Below the pieces are notes generated by a model that saw only the letters and a list, made by a program, of their open reading frames with translations, made no database searches and was not told the origin of the DNA. Made by a program: the position numbers and the translations under genes. Below, piece by piece: positions 46,407 through 56,500 of a stretch of DNA of 64,000 nucleotides. Location of the stretch: positions 914,501 to 978,500 of the forward strand of contig NZ_CATKVU010000006.1 in the NCBI RefSeq assembly GCF_949820605.1. Direction: 5' to 3'. Numbering within the stretch: the first letter of the stretch is position 1; every line of letters starts with the position of its first letter. Source of the DNA: Segatella copri (GTDB taxonomy: Bacteria; Bacteroidota; Bacteroidia; Bacteroidales; Bacteroidaceae).

Positions 46407-47681
46407 ATGAGTGAACCGTTAGCTGAAAGAATGAGACCTCACACGCTTGCTGACTATGTAGGACAGCAGCATTTGGTAGGTGAGGGGGCCGTGCTGCGCA
46501 AGATGATTGACGCAGGGCGCATATCCTCTTTTATCCTCTGGGGCCCCCCTGGAGTGGGCAAGACTACCCTTGCTCAAATCGTGGCACAAACCATCAAGGT
46601 GCCGTTCTTCACCCTCTCTGCGGTGACCAGTGGCGTAAAGGATGTCCGCGAGGTGATAGAAAGAGCAAAAAGTGGTAGATTCTTTAATTCGGCTTCTCCT
46701 ATATTGTTTATTGATGAGATTCACCGTTTCTCCAAGAGTCAGCAGGATTCGCTTTTGGGTGCGGTAGAGAAGGGTATTGTTACGCTGATAGGTGCTACTA
46801 CCGAGAATCCTTCGTTCGAGGTGATTCGTCCGCTGTTGTCCAGGTGTCAGCTCTATGTGCTCAAACCGCTCGAAAAGGCTGATCTTGAAGGGCTTCTGCA
46901 TCGTGCCATTACGCAGGATGTAGAACTCAGAGAAAAGAATATTAAGTTGGAAGAGACAGGCGCGCTGCTGCGATATAGTGGTGGAGATGCCCGCAAACTG
47001 CTCAATATCTTGGAACTGGTGGTAGAATCTGCCGGATCTTCAGAGATTGTGATTACCGACAAGATGGTAGAAGAGCAGTTGCAACAGAATCCGCTGGCTT
47101 ACGATAAACAGGGTGAGATGCATTATGATATTATCTCAGCCTTTATCAAGAGTATTCGCGGAAGCGATCCCGATGCTGCGCTCTATTGGATGGCGAGGAT
47201 GATAGAAGGAGGAGAAGACCCGCAGTTTATAGCCCGTAGGGTTGTGATTAGTGCCTCTGAGGATGTGGGACTTGCCAATCCGAATGCACTCCTGCTTGCC
47301 AATGCTGCCTTCGATACGGTGATGAAGATAGGGTGGCCCGAAGCGCGTATAGCCCTTGCTGAGGCTGTGGTGTATCTGGCAACGAGTCCGAAAAGCAACA
47401 GTGCTTATCTGGGCATTAATGATGCGCTGGCTACTGTACGGCAAACGGGTAATCTGCCTGTTCCGCTGCACATCCGCAATGCTCCTACCAAACTGATGAA
47501 AGATTTGGGCTATCATGACGGATATAAGTATCCTCACGATTATCCTGGACATTTCACTGAGCAGCAGTATCTGCCAGACGAACTGAAGGATGTCCGCTTC
47601 TGGCATGCGCAGCATTCGCCTTCCGAGGAGCGCCTCTACAACTGGATGGTTACCTGTTGGGGAGAAAGATTCAAGAATTAG
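46407..47681 (+). CDS. rarA: Replication-associated recombination protein RarA (MgsA)
   Basis: 424 residues from MSEPLAERMRPHTLADYVGQ. AAA+ ATPase: Walker A WGPPGVGKTTLA, Walker B LFIDEIHRF, sensor 1 IGATTENPSFEV, then the C-terminal tetramer domain (LGYHDGYKYPHDYPGHF). It acts at stalled forks and ssDNA ends. The longer upstream frame is promoter sequence. Confidence 0.95.
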   Translation: MSEPLAERMRPHTLADYVGQQHLVGEGAVLRKMIDAGRISSFILWGPPGVGKTTLAQIVAQTIKVPFFTLSAVTSGVKDVREVIERAKSGRFFNSASPILFIDEIHRFSKSQQDSLLGAVEKGIVTLIGATTENPSFEVIRPLLSRCQLYVLKPLEKADLEGLLHRAITQDVELREKNIKLEETGALLRYSGGDARKLLNILELVVESAGSSEIVITDKMVEEQLQQNPLAYDKQGEMHYDIISAFIKSIRGSDPDAALYWMARMIEGGEDPQFIARRVVISASEDVGLANPNALLLANAAFDTVMKIGWPEARIALAEAVVYLATSPKSNSAYLGINDALATVRQTGNLPVPLHIRNAPTKLMKDLGYHDGYKYPHDYPGHFTEQQYLPDELKDVRFWHAQHSPSEERLYNWMVTCWGERFKN

Positions 47682-47746
47682 TGATTTAGAATAGATATAT
47701 AGATAATTAGGAATTGATATTTAGAACAACTAACTGATACGAGAAA

Positions 47747-48397
47747 ATGATGATACATGGCGATCCTGAATTCGTGCTCACGCTTCATAGTGTGATAGAA
47801 TTCATCGGAACATTTGCTTTTGCCCTTTCGGGCATTCGTCTGGCAGCATGTAAGCACTATGATTGGCTGGGCGGTTTTGTTTGTGGTGTGGCTGTAGCCA
47901 TAGGTGGTGGAACCATACGAGATGTGATGCTTGGTGTGCGTCCGTTTTGGATGTTGAGTCCTATCTACCTGATTTGTACGCTGTTTGCGCAGTTGGTAGT
48001 GATTGCTTGCCACCGCTATCTCAAGCGTCTTGACAATACCTGGTTTCTGTTTGATACTTTGGGCTTGGCGCTTTTCAATATTGCGGGCATCCAGAAGTCG
48101 CTCGAATGTGGTTTCTCTTTTTGGGTAGCCATCATCATGGGCTGTATCACGGGTGCTGCAGGTGGTGTTATCCGCGATGTGCTTCTTAATGAAGAGCCTG
48201 TCATCTTCCGAAAGGAGATTTATGCGATGGCTTGTGTCGCCGGTGGTTTGGCTTATTGGGGATTGAGCTATCTGGGTGTGAGCCTCTATATTACGGTGAT
48301 TGTAGCTTTCAGTGTGGTCTGCGCTATCCGATTGCTGGCTGTAAGATACCATATTTCACTCCCGAAGCTGAGGGATGAAGAACAAACTGTAGAATGA
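47747..48397 (+). CDS. TRIC-family (UPF0126/YicG) cation channel
   Basis: 216 residues, seven predicted membrane helices, built of two repeats. Each carries the family motif: GGGTIRDVMLGVRPFW and GAAGGVIRDVLLNEEPVIF. Bacterial TRIC proteins are trimeric K+ permeable channels. Same direction as rarA with a 65-nt gap. Confidence 0.9.
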   Translation: MMIHGDPEFVLTLHSVIEFIGTFAFALSGIRLAACKHYDWLGGFVCGVAVAIGGGTIRDVMLGVRPFWMLSPIYLICTLFAQLVVIACHRYLKRLDNTWFLFDTLGLALFNIAGIQKSLECGFSFWVAIIMGCITGAAGGVIRDVLLNEEPVIFRKEIYAMACVAGGLAYWGLSYLGVSLYITVIVAFSVVCAIRLLAVRYHISLPKLRDEEQTVE

Positions 48398-48434
48398 AAA
48401 GGAAAAAATGAAAGTGATAAATAACAGATAACAG

Positions 48435-49943
48435 ATGAAAAGACTGAAAGCGATTTTGATGCTCGTTGTTGCAATGATGCTGATGTCGTCGGCAACAATG
48501 AAGGCTCAGAACAAACGAGAGTTTCGTGGAGCCTGGATACAGTGTGTTAACGGACAGTATCTGGGCAAGAGTACGCAGCAGATCCAGGCGATGCTTACCA
48601 GACAGCTTGATGAACTGCAGAAGGATGGCGTGAATGCGATAATCTTTCAGGTTCGAGCCGAGTGTGATGCTCTGTATAAGAGTGATTTAGAGCCTTGGAG
48701 CAAGTTTCTTACGGGGGTGCAGGGAAAGGCTCCTTCTCCTTATTGGGATCCGTTGCAGTGGATGATAGAGCAGTGTCATAATCGTGGCATGGAGCTTCAT
48801 GCCTGGATTAATCCTTATCGTGCCAAGCATAGCGTAACTTCCTATGAGCAGGTTTCGCCGAAGAATATCGTGAAGAGGCGTCCAGATCTCTGTTTTCAGT
48901 ATGGCAAGCTGACGCTGTTGAATCCTGGGTTGCAGGCTGCAGCCGACTATATTTGCGAGGTGGCTGTGGACATTGTAAGCCGATATGATGTTGATGGATT
49001 CCATATCGATGATTATTTCTATCCATATCCAGAGGCCGGACGTCAGATTCCTGATCAGCAGTTCTTCCGCCAGCAGTCGCGCGGCATGCGAAATATAGGT
49101 GATTGGCGCCGTGATAACGTGAGCCGGTTTGTAAAGCAGCTCAGCGAATCCATTCATGCCGTTAAGCCTTGGGTTAAGTTTGGTGTTTCTCCATTCGGCA
49201 TCTACCGCAACAAGCGTACTGATCCTAATGGTTCAGAAACTTTCGGCCTCCAGAATTATGATGATCTTTATGCAGATGTATTGCTTTGGGTGAATAATGG
49301 TTGGATAGACTATTGTGTGCCTCAGATATATTGGGAGATAGGCAATCGTGCTGCCGATTACAAGACGCTCATAACCTGGTGGAATAAGCATGCTGGCAAT
49401 CGCCCATTATATATAGGTGAAGATATAGAGCGTACAGCCAAGTTTGCTGACCCAGTCAATCCGCGCAGTCATCAGTTGCCAGCCAAGCACCGTTTGCATC
49501 AGCAGATGAATAATGTGAAGGGCACTGTGCTCTGGTATGCGCAGACTGCTGCCGATAATGTAGGTAATATCGGACATGCACTCCGCAACAATTATTGGAA
49601 GTATCCAGCATTGCCACCCTCTATGCCTTTCCTTGATAATAAGGCGCCAAAGGGGGTAAAGGGTCTCAAGCTGATGTGGACCGAGAAAGGTCCGCTGCTG
49701 GTATGGAAGGCTCCTAAGGCTAGCAAGAAAAAGTGGGGCAATCAGGTGAACCGTTTTGCTATCTACCGTTTTGAGAAAGGAGCTAAGGTAAATCTCAATG
49801 ATGTTTCTGCACTCCAGGCAGTAACTTATGATAATTTCTATCGCATCCCTTATGTGAGTGGCAAGAAATATGTGTATGTAGTAACTGCTCTCGACCGTGT
49901 AGGAAACGAAAGTAAAGGTAAGAAAAAGAAAATTTCTTTCTAG
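48435..49943 (+). CDS. GHL10-type glycoside-hydrolase-like secreted protein
   Basis: 502 residues with a signal peptide (ending SSATMKAQ, about residue 25). The TIM-barrel GHL10/DUF187 region (about 30-340) has REFRGAWIQCV, FQVRAECDALY, LHAWINPYRAK, DGFHIDDYFYPYP and VPQIYWEIGN; the acidic residues in DDYFYP are candidate catalytic ones. A C-terminal Fn3-like domain (LLVWKAPKASKKK onward) follows. The substrate is not clear; the family includes candidate peptidoglycan or exopolysaccharide glycosidases. Terminator at 49984-50025. Confidence 0.85.
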   Translation: MKRLKAILMLVVAMMLMSSATMKAQNKREFRGAWIQCVNGQYLGKSTQQIQAMLTRQLDELQKDGVNAIIFQVRAECDALYKSDLEPWSKFLTGVQGKAPSPYWDPLQWMIEQCHNRGMELHAWINPYRAKHSVTSYEQVSPKNIVKRRPDLCFQYGKLTLLNPGLQAAADYICEVAVDIVSRYDVDGFHIDDYFYPYPEAGRQIPDQQFFRQQSRGMRNIGDWRRDNVSRFVKQLSESIHAVKPWVKFGVSPFGIYRNKRTDPNGSETFGLQNYDDLYADVLLWVNNGWIDYCVPQIYWEIGNRAADYKTLITWWNKHAGNRPLYIGEDIERTAKFADPVNPRSHQLPAKHRLHQQMNNVKGTVLWYAQTAADNVGNIGHALRNNYWKYPALPPSMPFLDNKAPKGVKGLKLMWTEKGPLLVWKAPKASKKKWGNQVNRFAIYRFEKGAKVNLNDVSALQAVTYDNFYRIPYVSGKKYVYVVTALDRVGNESKGKKKKISF

Positions 49944-49983
49944 ATTGGTTAGATGATATAAACGGAAAGACCGTTAAAACCAG

Positions 49984-50025
49984 AAAAACCGTTGTACTCG
50001 ATAGGAGAGAGTGCAACGGTTTTTA
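49984..50025. terminator. Bidirectional terminator
   Basis: AAAAACCGTTG / CAACGGTTTTT perfect stem with T tract between convergent genes. Confidence 0.85.
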
Positions 50026-50071
50026 TTTTGTTGGGATGGGGGAGCGGGTAGTCCTTTCATCCTGTATTTTT

Positions 50072-50521
50072 TTATTCTTTCAGCAGGTCGTTCAGAAAGT
50101 TATCCAGGTCGTTGTCCAGATTCTCCATCAAGTCACCACCTACGATGATTGTATCATCGTCAGCAAGATAGAGCTCGCCAATATGCTCTTTATCCTCATC
50201 TTCGAGCACAAAGCTGTATGGCTTGAGAATGCCGAGATGATCTATGATGTCAGCCTGTTTGCGCAATACATCGCGAAGCAGCTTTGCTACCTCGTCGTAG
50301 AAGTCTTCATCCTTGTTTTCTATCCATTGCTCGACAACGCAGCGGGTAATCTCGTTGTCATCGTCGTCAAAGGCCAGGAGTTCGCCACTGTCTTGCGAAA
50401 CCCTTACGTGGATGTCGGTCATTTGAGAAGTCTCGTCGTCAGATTCTGGCGCAGGGAACTTTTGAGCCACTTTTCTGATAAAGCGCTCTACTTGCATGAT
50501 TGTTTGCTCTAATGTTTCCAT
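50072..50521 (-). CDS. Conserved acidic hypothetical protein
   Basis: 149 residues, acidic, without membrane helices. N-terminal helix (METLEQTIMQVERFIRKVAQ), Asp-rich LLAFDDDDNEI, and C-terminal GDLMENLDNDLDNFLNDLL. I do not recognise the family. It stands alone on the minus strand next to rseC. Confidence 0.65.
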   Translation of the reverse strand: METLEQTIMQVERFIRKVAQKFPAPESDDETSQMTDIHVRVSQDSGELLAFDDDDNEITRCVVEQWIENKDEDFYDEVAKLLRDVLRKQADIIDHLGILKPYSFVLEDEDKEHIGELYLADDDTIIVGGDLMENLDNDLDNFLNDLLKE

Positions 50522-50751
50522 ATCAATTCTTTAATAATCCATGCAAAGATACATAAAAAATTGATATCACCAAAAGAAGTTGCTAAAAAAAAGCATTTTT
50601 GCTTATAATTTGTTTTCAAACTGCCTGATTCCAGAGCATAGATAACGTTTACGCTTCTTTTTTTATATTTTCTTTTCGATTTTGTTTGCCATTTCTAAAT
50701 AATGTAGTATCTTTGCACTTGAATTGCAAAAATGCAATGTCAACATTACAA

Positions 50752-51165
50752 ATGAATAACAAAATAAAACATTCTGGCATCGTAGAGAGCGTAGAAGGAG
50801 GTTGTGTGTGCATTCGCATCGTACAGTCGTCAGCCTGCAGCGCTTGCAAGGTGGCTGCTCATTGTACTGCATCTGAATCGAAAGAGAAGATGATTGAGGT
50901 TTCTACCTCAGAGGCGTCTCTCTACCACAAAGGCGATAGCGTGGTGGTGACTGCTGATTCGGCTGTAGGATTCAGAGCCAGTTTCTATGGCTATCTCTTG
51001 CCGCTGATACTGATGGTGATCGCTTTGGTGGGTGTACTGAAAGCTACTCACTCAGAGGGAGCCGCAGCGCTCTCTGCATTGGGCATTCTCATTCCATACT
51101 ATGTGGTGCTCTACTTATTCAGAAACAAACTTAAAAACAAACTGAGCTTCTCGATTGAATCATAG
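50752..51165 (+). CDS. rseC: RseC-type SoxR-reducing system / Rnf-associated protein
   Basis: 137 residues from MNNKIKHSGIVESV (ATG at 50737 is an alternative). The N-terminal cytosolic domain has CSACKVAAHC, the RseC cysteine cluster, and two membrane helices follow (FYGYLLPLILMVIALVGV and LSALGILIPYYVVLYLF). In Bacteroidales it precedes rnf. It probably takes part in Rnf/Rsx function. A TATCTTTGC box at 50707-50715 starts the operon. Confidence 0.9.
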   Translation: MNNKIKHSGIVESVEGGCVCIRIVQSSACSACKVAAHCTASESKEKMIEVSTSEASLYHKGDSVVVTADSAVGFRASFYGYLLPLILMVIALVGVLKATHSEGAAALSALGILIPYYVVLYLFRNKLKNKLSFSIES

Positions 51166-51249
51166 GGTACGTGATGTGCTTCTGTAGTTTTAATGGAGAA
51201 CTCTTGTTTTAAAACAAAGAAAAAATAACAAAACAAAACACAAAAAATT

Positions 51250-52092
51250 ATGAATTTTATTTTGATTGCTGTCTTGGTTCTCGGAGCAATCGCGCTGATT
51301 GCAGCGCTGGTTCTCTTCGGAGTATCTAAGAAGTTTGCCGTCGAAGAAGACCCTCGCTTGGGCCAGGTAGGAGAGATTCTGCCAGGTGCCAACTGTGGAG
51401 GTTGCGGTTTTGCCGGATGTTCCGGTATGGCTGCAGCTCTGGTGAAGGGTGCTGATGCCGGTTCTATCGATGGACTGATGTGTCCGGTAGGTGGTGCCGA
51501 CGTGATGGGCAAGGTAGCCGACCTTTTAGGTATAGCAGTAGCCAATACCGAGCCAAAGGTGGCTGTGGTTCGTTGTAATGGTACTTGCGAGAATCGTCCT
51601 CGCATTGCCGAGTATGATGGTTTGCACACTTGTGCAGCTATGAATTCATGTGGCGCTGGCGAAACAGGCTGCGGATTCGGCTGTCTGGGTTGTGGTGATT
51701 GCGTGGCTGCCTGCCAGTTTGGCGCAATCTCTATCAATCCTGAAACTGGCATTCCTGAGGTTGATGAAGAGAAGTGTACGGGTTGTGGTGCTTGCGCCAA
51801 CGCTTGTCCACGTCATATCATCGAGCTCCGCAAGAAGGGTCCTAAGGGCCGTAGAGTTTACGTTCAGTGCGTAAACCACGACAAGGGTGCTGTTGCCAAG
51901 AAGGCTTGTAGCGTTGCTTGCATCGGATGCGGTAAATGTCAGAAGGTCTGCAAGTTTGATGCTATCACCATTGAGAATAATGTGGCTTATGTTGACTTCA
52001 ATAAGTGCCGCATGTGTACCAAGTGTGTTGACGAATGCCCAACAGGTGCTCTCGTAAAAGTTAATTTCCCAGTTAAGAAAAAGGAGGAATAA
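51250..52092 (+). CDS. rnfB: Rnf complex subunit B (ferredoxin-like)
   Basis: 280 residues. N-terminal membrane helix (about 1-24), CGGCGFAGCSG cluster site, then four ferredoxin-type motifs: CLGCGDCVAAC, CTGCGACANAC, CIGCGKCQKVC and CRMCTKCVDEC. It takes electrons from reduced ferredoxin. First rnf gene; 2 nt before rnfC. Confidence 0.95.
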   Translation: MNFILIAVLVLGAIALIAALVLFGVSKKFAVEEDPRLGQVGEILPGANCGGCGFAGCSGMAAALVKGADAGSIDGLMCPVGGADVMGKVADLLGIAVANTEPKVAVVRCNGTCENRPRIAEYDGLHTCAAMNSCGAGETGCGFGCLGCGDCVAACQFGAISINPETGIPEVDEEKCTGCGACANACPRHIIELRKKGPKGRRVYVQCVNHDKGAVAKKACSVACIGCGKCQKVCKFDAITIENNVAYVDFNKCRMCTKCVDECPTGALVKVNFPVKKKEE

Positions 52093-52094
52093 TC

Positions 52095-53447
52095 ATGAAT
52101 TTGAGAACTTTTAGAATTGGTGGAGTTCACCCAGAAGAGAATAAAATTACTGCCGAGATGGCTACTCAGGTAGCTCCTCTCCCTAAGCAGGCGATTTTCC
52201 CACTTGGTCAGCACATCGGTGCTCCTGCCAAGCCTGTAGTTGCCAAGGGCGACAAGGTGAAGGTGGGTACACTCATTGCTGAGGCTGGTGGCTTTGTGAG
52301 TGCTCCTATTTACAGTTCCGTATCAGGAACTGTGTTCAAGGTAGATACATCTATTGATGCTACCGGTTATCGCAAGCCTTGCATCATTATTAATGTAGAA
52401 GGCGATGAGTGGGAGGAGAGTATCGAACGCTCTGATAAACTCGAGACGCTTGAGGCTCATACTGAGCTTACTCCAGAGGAAATCGTAAACCGCATCAAGG
52501 TGGCTGGTGTCACCGGTATGGGTGGTGCCGGTTTTCCTACCTTCATCAAGCTTTGTCCTCCTCCAGGAGCCAAGGCTGAGTGCGTCATCATCAACGGTGT
52601 AGAGTGTGAGCCTTATATCACAGCCGACTATCGCCTGATGATGGAGCATGCCGATGAGATTCTCGTTGGCTTGAACCTCCTGATGAAGGCGGCTAAGGTA
52701 GAGAAGGGCTACATCGGTATCGAGGATAACAAACCTGCTGCCATCAAACTCTTCGAGGATAAGACTGCTAATGACGCTCGTGTCGAGATTGTACCTCTGG
52801 CTAAGAAGTACCCTCAGGGAGGTGAGAAGCAGTTGGTGGATGCCGTTATCCGCCGTCAGGTTCCTGCTCCTCCAGCTATTCCTGTCAACGTTGGAGCAAT
52901 TGTTCAGAATGTAGGTACTGCCTTCGCTGTTTATCAGGCAGTTATGAAGAATAAACCTCTCTTCGAACGCTATACTACCGTAACCGGTAAGCAGGTGAAG
53001 AACCCAGGCAACTTCCTCGTACGTATGGGTACTCCATTCTCTCAGATGATTGAGAATTGCGGAGGTTTGCCTGAGGGTGACAACAAGGTGCTGGCTGGTG
53101 GTCCGATGATGGGTAAGGCTGTAATCAGCCTCGATGTACCGGTAACCAAGGGTACCAACTCCATCACCGTATTGACCGATGCTGATGCTCATCGCAAGAA
53201 GGCTCAGCCATGTATCCGCTGTGCCAAGTGTGTGGATGCCTGCCCAATGGGCCTGGAGCCATACTTGCTCGCTACCCTGAGCGTAGTGAAGGATTATGAG
53301 CGCCTGGAGGCAGAGGAGGTAACATCCTGCATCGCCTGCGGTTCATGCCAGTTCACCTGTCCTTCACATCGTCCTATCCTCGATAACATCATCAATGGTA
53401 AGGGTGCGGTAATGGGCATTATCAGAGCTCGCAACGCTAAGAAGTAA
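52095..53447 (+). CDS. rnfC: Rnf complex subunit C (NADH-binding)
   Basis: 450 residues behind a strong AAGGAGG. FMN/NADH-site loop GVTGMGGAGFPTFIKL, NGVECEPYITADYRL, and two [4Fe-4S] motifs CIRCAKCVDACP and CIACGSCQFTCP near the C-terminus. Peripheral subunit where NAD+ is reduced. Confidence 0.96.
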   Translation: MNLRTFRIGGVHPEENKITAEMATQVAPLPKQAIFPLGQHIGAPAKPVVAKGDKVKVGTLIAEAGGFVSAPIYSSVSGTVFKVDTSIDATGYRKPCIIINVEGDEWEESIERSDKLETLEAHTELTPEEIVNRIKVAGVTGMGGAGFPTFIKLCPPPGAKAECVIINGVECEPYITADYRLMMEHADEILVGLNLLMKAAKVEKGYIGIEDNKPAAIKLFEDKTANDARVEIVPLAKKYPQGGEKQLVDAVIRRQVPAPPAIPVNVGAIVQNVGTAFAVYQAVMKNKPLFERYTTVTGKQVKNPGNFLVRMGTPFSQMIENCGGLPEGDNKVLAGGPMMGKAVISLDVPVTKGTNSITVLTDADAHRKKAQPCIRCAKCVDACPMGLEPYLLATLSVVKDYERLEAEEVTSCIACGSCQFTCPSHRPILDNIINGKGAVMGIIRARNAKK

Positions 53448-53497
53448 GCGTTCACGTCAAGAATGAATTTCATTTAAGAAAGAATTTAAAAGATAAA

Positions 53498-54499
53498 ATG
53501 GGAAAATTAATCGTTTCATTATCGCCACATGCTCATGGAAATGAGAGCGTAGAGAAGAACATGTACGGAGTGATTATCGCTCTCGTGCCTGCCATCCTCG
53601 CATCTTTCTATTTCTTCGGCTTGGGTTCAGCAGTCGTACTGCTCACCTCTGTGGCAGCCTGCGTCTTCTTTGAGTGGGCAATTACAAAATATCTCCTGAA
53701 GGAGGAGACCAGCTTGCTCGATGGTTCTGCCATCATTACCGGTCTCTTGCTCGGCATGAACTTGCCTAGTAACCTTCCTCTCTGGCTCATCATCATCGGT
53801 GCCCTGTTTGCCATCGGTGTAGGTAAGATGAGCTTCGGCGGTCTGGGTAACAATCCTTTCAATCCTGCGCTGGTTGGACGTTGCTTCCTGCTCGTCAGCT
53901 TCCCTGCTCAGATGACTTCATGGCCTGTTGCCGGACAGATGCTCAGCTATACAGATGCAACAACGGGTGCTACTCCGCTGGCTATCATGAAGACAGCCAT
54001 CAAGACGGGCGATGCTTCAGTTCTCAACCAGTTGCCTGATGCGCTGAGCCTGCTCTTCGGTGCTACAGGCGATACTTTCGGTGCCGGAACTACCGGTGAG
54101 GTTTGTGCTGTTGCGCTCTTGCTCGGTTTGGCTTACATGCTCTGGAAGAAAATCATCACCTGGCATATTCCTGTCAGTATCATCGCTACAGTATTCGTAT
54201 TCAGCGGTTTGATGCATTTGGCTAATCCTGTTTATGCCAATCCTCTGGCTGTCATCTTCAGTGGTGGTCTGATGCTCGGTGCCATCTTCATGGCTACTGA
54301 TTATGTAACCTCTCCAATGACTCACAAGGGCATGCTTATCTATGGTGTATGCATCGGTCTGCTGACCATCATCATCCGTAACTGGGGTAGCTATCCTGAA
54401 GGTATGTCGTTCGCCATTCTTATCATGAATGCGTTCACACCTCTTATTAACACATACGTTAAACCAAAGCGCTTCGGTGAGAAGGCTGCTAAGAAATAA
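53498..54499 (+). CDS. rnfD: Rnf complex subunit D
   Basis: 333 residues, about nine membrane helices. Covalent flavin site TTGATPLA (Thr in the S/TGAT pattern), near residue 160. Family member of NqrB/RnfD; forms part of the ion-conducting membrane core. Confidence 0.95.
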   Translation: MGKLIVSLSPHAHGNESVEKNMYGVIIALVPAILASFYFFGLGSAVVLLTSVAACVFFEWAITKYLLKEETSLLDGSAIITGLLLGMNLPSNLPLWLIIIGALFAIGVGKMSFGGLGNNPFNPALVGRCFLLVSFPAQMTSWPVAGQMLSYTDATTGATPLAIMKTAIKTGDASVLNQLPDALSLLFGATGDTFGAGTTGEVCAVALLLGLAYMLWKKIITWHIPVSIIATVFVFSGLMHLANPVYANPLAVIFSGGLMLGAIFMATDYVTSPMTHKGMLIYGVCIGLLTIIIRNWGSYPEGMSFAILIMNAFTPLINTYVKPKRFGEKAAKK

Positions 54500-54512
54500 G
54501 GAGGACAGAGAC

Positions 54513-55187
54513 ATGCAGAAATTAGAATCATCATTAAAGAACATGGTGCTTGTGCTGGTGGGCGTAGCGCTCATCGTAGGTGCTGTTCTTGCATATATCA
54601 ATCATCTTACATCTGGTCCTATCGCCGAGAAGGCTGCACAGAGTCTGGCTGCCGGTATCAAGAGTGTGATGGGTACTGAAGAACTCCAGGTGGCTGAACC
54701 TGAAGAGGTGAAGCAGGAGTTTGGTGGTAAGGAATTCTCTTTCACCATCCACAAGTGCTCAGACAAGAGCGGCAAGCAGCTGGGTGCTGCCGTAGAGAGT
54801 ACTACCGGTGGTTTCGGTGGCGATCTGAAGGTGCTCGTAGGCTTCGATACTGAGGGAAAGATTATGGGTTATACCGTGCTTCAGGCTTCAGAGACTCCTG
54901 GTCTGGGTGCCAAGGCTGCTACCTGGTTCCAGAAGGACGGAAAGGGTAGCATCATCGGCAAGACTCCAAAGGATGGCGATCTCCACGTAAGCAAGGACGA
55001 TAAGAGTGGCAATGCAGTAGATGCCATCACCGCTTCTACCATTACCAGCCGCGCCTTCCTCAAGGCTATCAATCAGGCTTATGCCGTTTATGCCAAGAAG
55101 AATGTTGACGGCGAGAGCGGTGCATCTCAGAAAGCAGATGCAGAGAGTGGTACATCTAAAGTTGAACATAACGAAAAGAAAGGATAA
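54513..55187 (+). CDS. rnfG: Rnf complex subunit G
   Basis: 224 residues from MQKLESSLKNMVLVLVGVAL behind AAGGAGGAC. One N-terminal membrane helix; a periplasmic FMN-binding domain with GFDTEGKIMGYTVLQASETP and the attachment region DAITASTITSRAF. An extra polar tail after residue 200 (SGASQKADAE, EHNEKKG) is not part of the core domain. Confidence 0.95.
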   Translation: MQKLESSLKNMVLVLVGVALIVGAVLAYINHLTSGPIAEKAAQSLAAGIKSVMGTEELQVAEPEEVKQEFGGKEFSFTIHKCSDKSGKQLGAAVESTTGGFGGDLKVLVGFDTEGKIMGYTVLQASETPGLGAKAATWFQKDGKGSIIGKTPKDGDLHVSKDDKSGNAVDAITASTITSRAFLKAINQAYAVYAKKNVDGESGASQKADAESGTSKVEHNEKKG

Positions 55188-55193
55188 ACCGAT

Positions 55194-55778
55194 ATGAGTA
55201 ATGTTAAGATTTTGATGAACGGACTCATCAAGGAGAATCCAACCTTCGTGTTGCTTCTCGGTATGTGTCCTACTTTGGCTACAACAACCAGCGCCATCAA
55301 CGGTCTCTCTATGGGATTGGCTACCATGGCGGTGCTGATTTGTACCAACTTTGTTATTTCCTGTATCAAGAAGATTACCCCGGATATGGTTCGCATCCCT
55401 GTTTTCATCGTAGTGATTGCAGCCTTCGTAACCATCCTTCAGATGTTGATGAGCGCTTATGCTCCCGACAGCATCAATCAGGCGCTGGGTATTTATATTC
55501 CGCTGATTGTAGTAAACTGTATCATCCTGGGTAGAGCAGAGAGCTTTGCTGCCAAGAATTCGCCTATTGCCAGCCTCTTCGATGGCATTGGTTGCGGTTT
55601 GGGTTTCACCCTCGGTTTGACCATACTGGGTAGTGCCCGCGAGATTCTCGGCGCAGGTAGTGTATTCGGTATCACTCTGTTGCCGGAGACTACCAACATT
55701 CTGATGTTCATCCTGCCTCCTGGAGCTTTCCTCACCTTGGGTTACATCATTGCTATATTTAATAAGGTAAAGAAGTAA
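55194..55778 (+). CDS. rnfE: Rnf complex subunit E
   Basis: 194 residues, six membrane helices. NPTFVLLLGMCPTLATTTSA and CIILGRAESFAAKN are conserved RnfE/NqrD segments, with a cysteine in each of the inner helices as needed for the membrane iron site. 6 nt after rnfG. Confidence 0.95.
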   Translation: MSNVKILMNGLIKENPTFVLLLGMCPTLATTTSAINGLSMGLATMAVLICTNFVISCIKKITPDMVRIPVFIVVIAAFVTILQMLMSAYAPDSINQALGIYIPLIVVNCIILGRAESFAAKNSPIASLFDGIGCGLGFTLGLTILGSAREILGAGSVFGITLLPETTNILMFILPPGAFLTLGYIIAIFNKVKK

Positions 55779-55819
55779 GCGTAGGCATCGCTTCAAATCA
55801 ATGAAATAAAATAGAAATT

Positions 55820-56422
55820 ATGGAATATTTATTGATATTTATCTCTGCGATATTCGTCAACAACATCGTCTTGTCGCAGTTTCTCGGTATCTGTCCATTC
55901 CTGGGCGTATCGAAGAAAGTTGATACAGCCATCGGTATGGGTGGTGCCATCGCTTTTGTCTTGACCCTGGCAACCATCATTACCTGGTGTGTTCAGAAGT
56001 ATGTACTCGATCCGTTCGGATTGCAATATCTCCAGACCCTGGCATTCATCCTCGTGATTGCAGCCTTGGTTCAGATGGTAGAGATTATCCTGAAGAAGGT
56101 TTCGCCTGCACTTTATCAGGCACTCGGTATCTTCCTGCCTTTGATTACTACCAACTGTGCCGTGCTGGGTGTAGCCATCCTGGTTATCCAGAAGGATTAC
56201 AATCTGCTAGAGAGCGTGGTTTACGCCTTCTCTACCGCTCTCGGCTTTGCCCTGGCTCTCATTGTCTTTGCCGGCATTCGCGAGCAGCAGGCTTTGGTCC
56301 GTATTCCTAAGGGCATGCAGGGCGTAGCTATCGTCATGGTAACTGCAGCGCTCCTCAGCCTCGCCTTCATGGGATTCTCGGGCGTAGATGGCGGTTTGAA
56401 ATCGCTCTTCGGATTGGAGTAA
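55820..56422 (+). CDS. rnfA: Rnf complex subunit A
   Basis: 200 residues, six membrane helices. [20 protein letters not shown] and [13 protein letters not shown] are RnfA/NqrE signature segments, again with paired cysteines. Last gene of rnfBCDGEA; followed by a terminator. Confidence 0.95.
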   Translation: MEYLLIFISAIFVNNIVLSQFLGICPFLGVSKKVDTAIGMGGAIAFVLTLATIITWCVQKYVLDPFGLQYLQTLAFILVIAALVQMVEIILKKVSPALYQALGIFLPLITTNCAVLGVAILVIQKDYNLLESVVYAFSTALGFALALIVFAGIREQQALVRIPKGMQGVAIVMVTAALLSLAFMGFSGVDGGLKSLFGLE

Positions 56423-56451
56423 AACTTTTACTGAAAGTTGATAAAATAATA

Positions 56452-56497
56452 ATGGGAATTTGCGAATGGTATAAACCGATGCAAATTCCCATTTTTT
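56452..56497 (+). terminator. rnf operon terminator
   Basis: Perfect 12-bp stem ATGGGAATTTGC / GCAAATTCCCAT followed by TTTTTG. Confidence 0.88.
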
Positions 56498-56500
56498 GTA

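Noticed and set aside
54888..55796. 302-codon minus-strand frame across rnfG-rnfE
   Set aside because: It crosses two well-supported genes on the other strand and has no family match.
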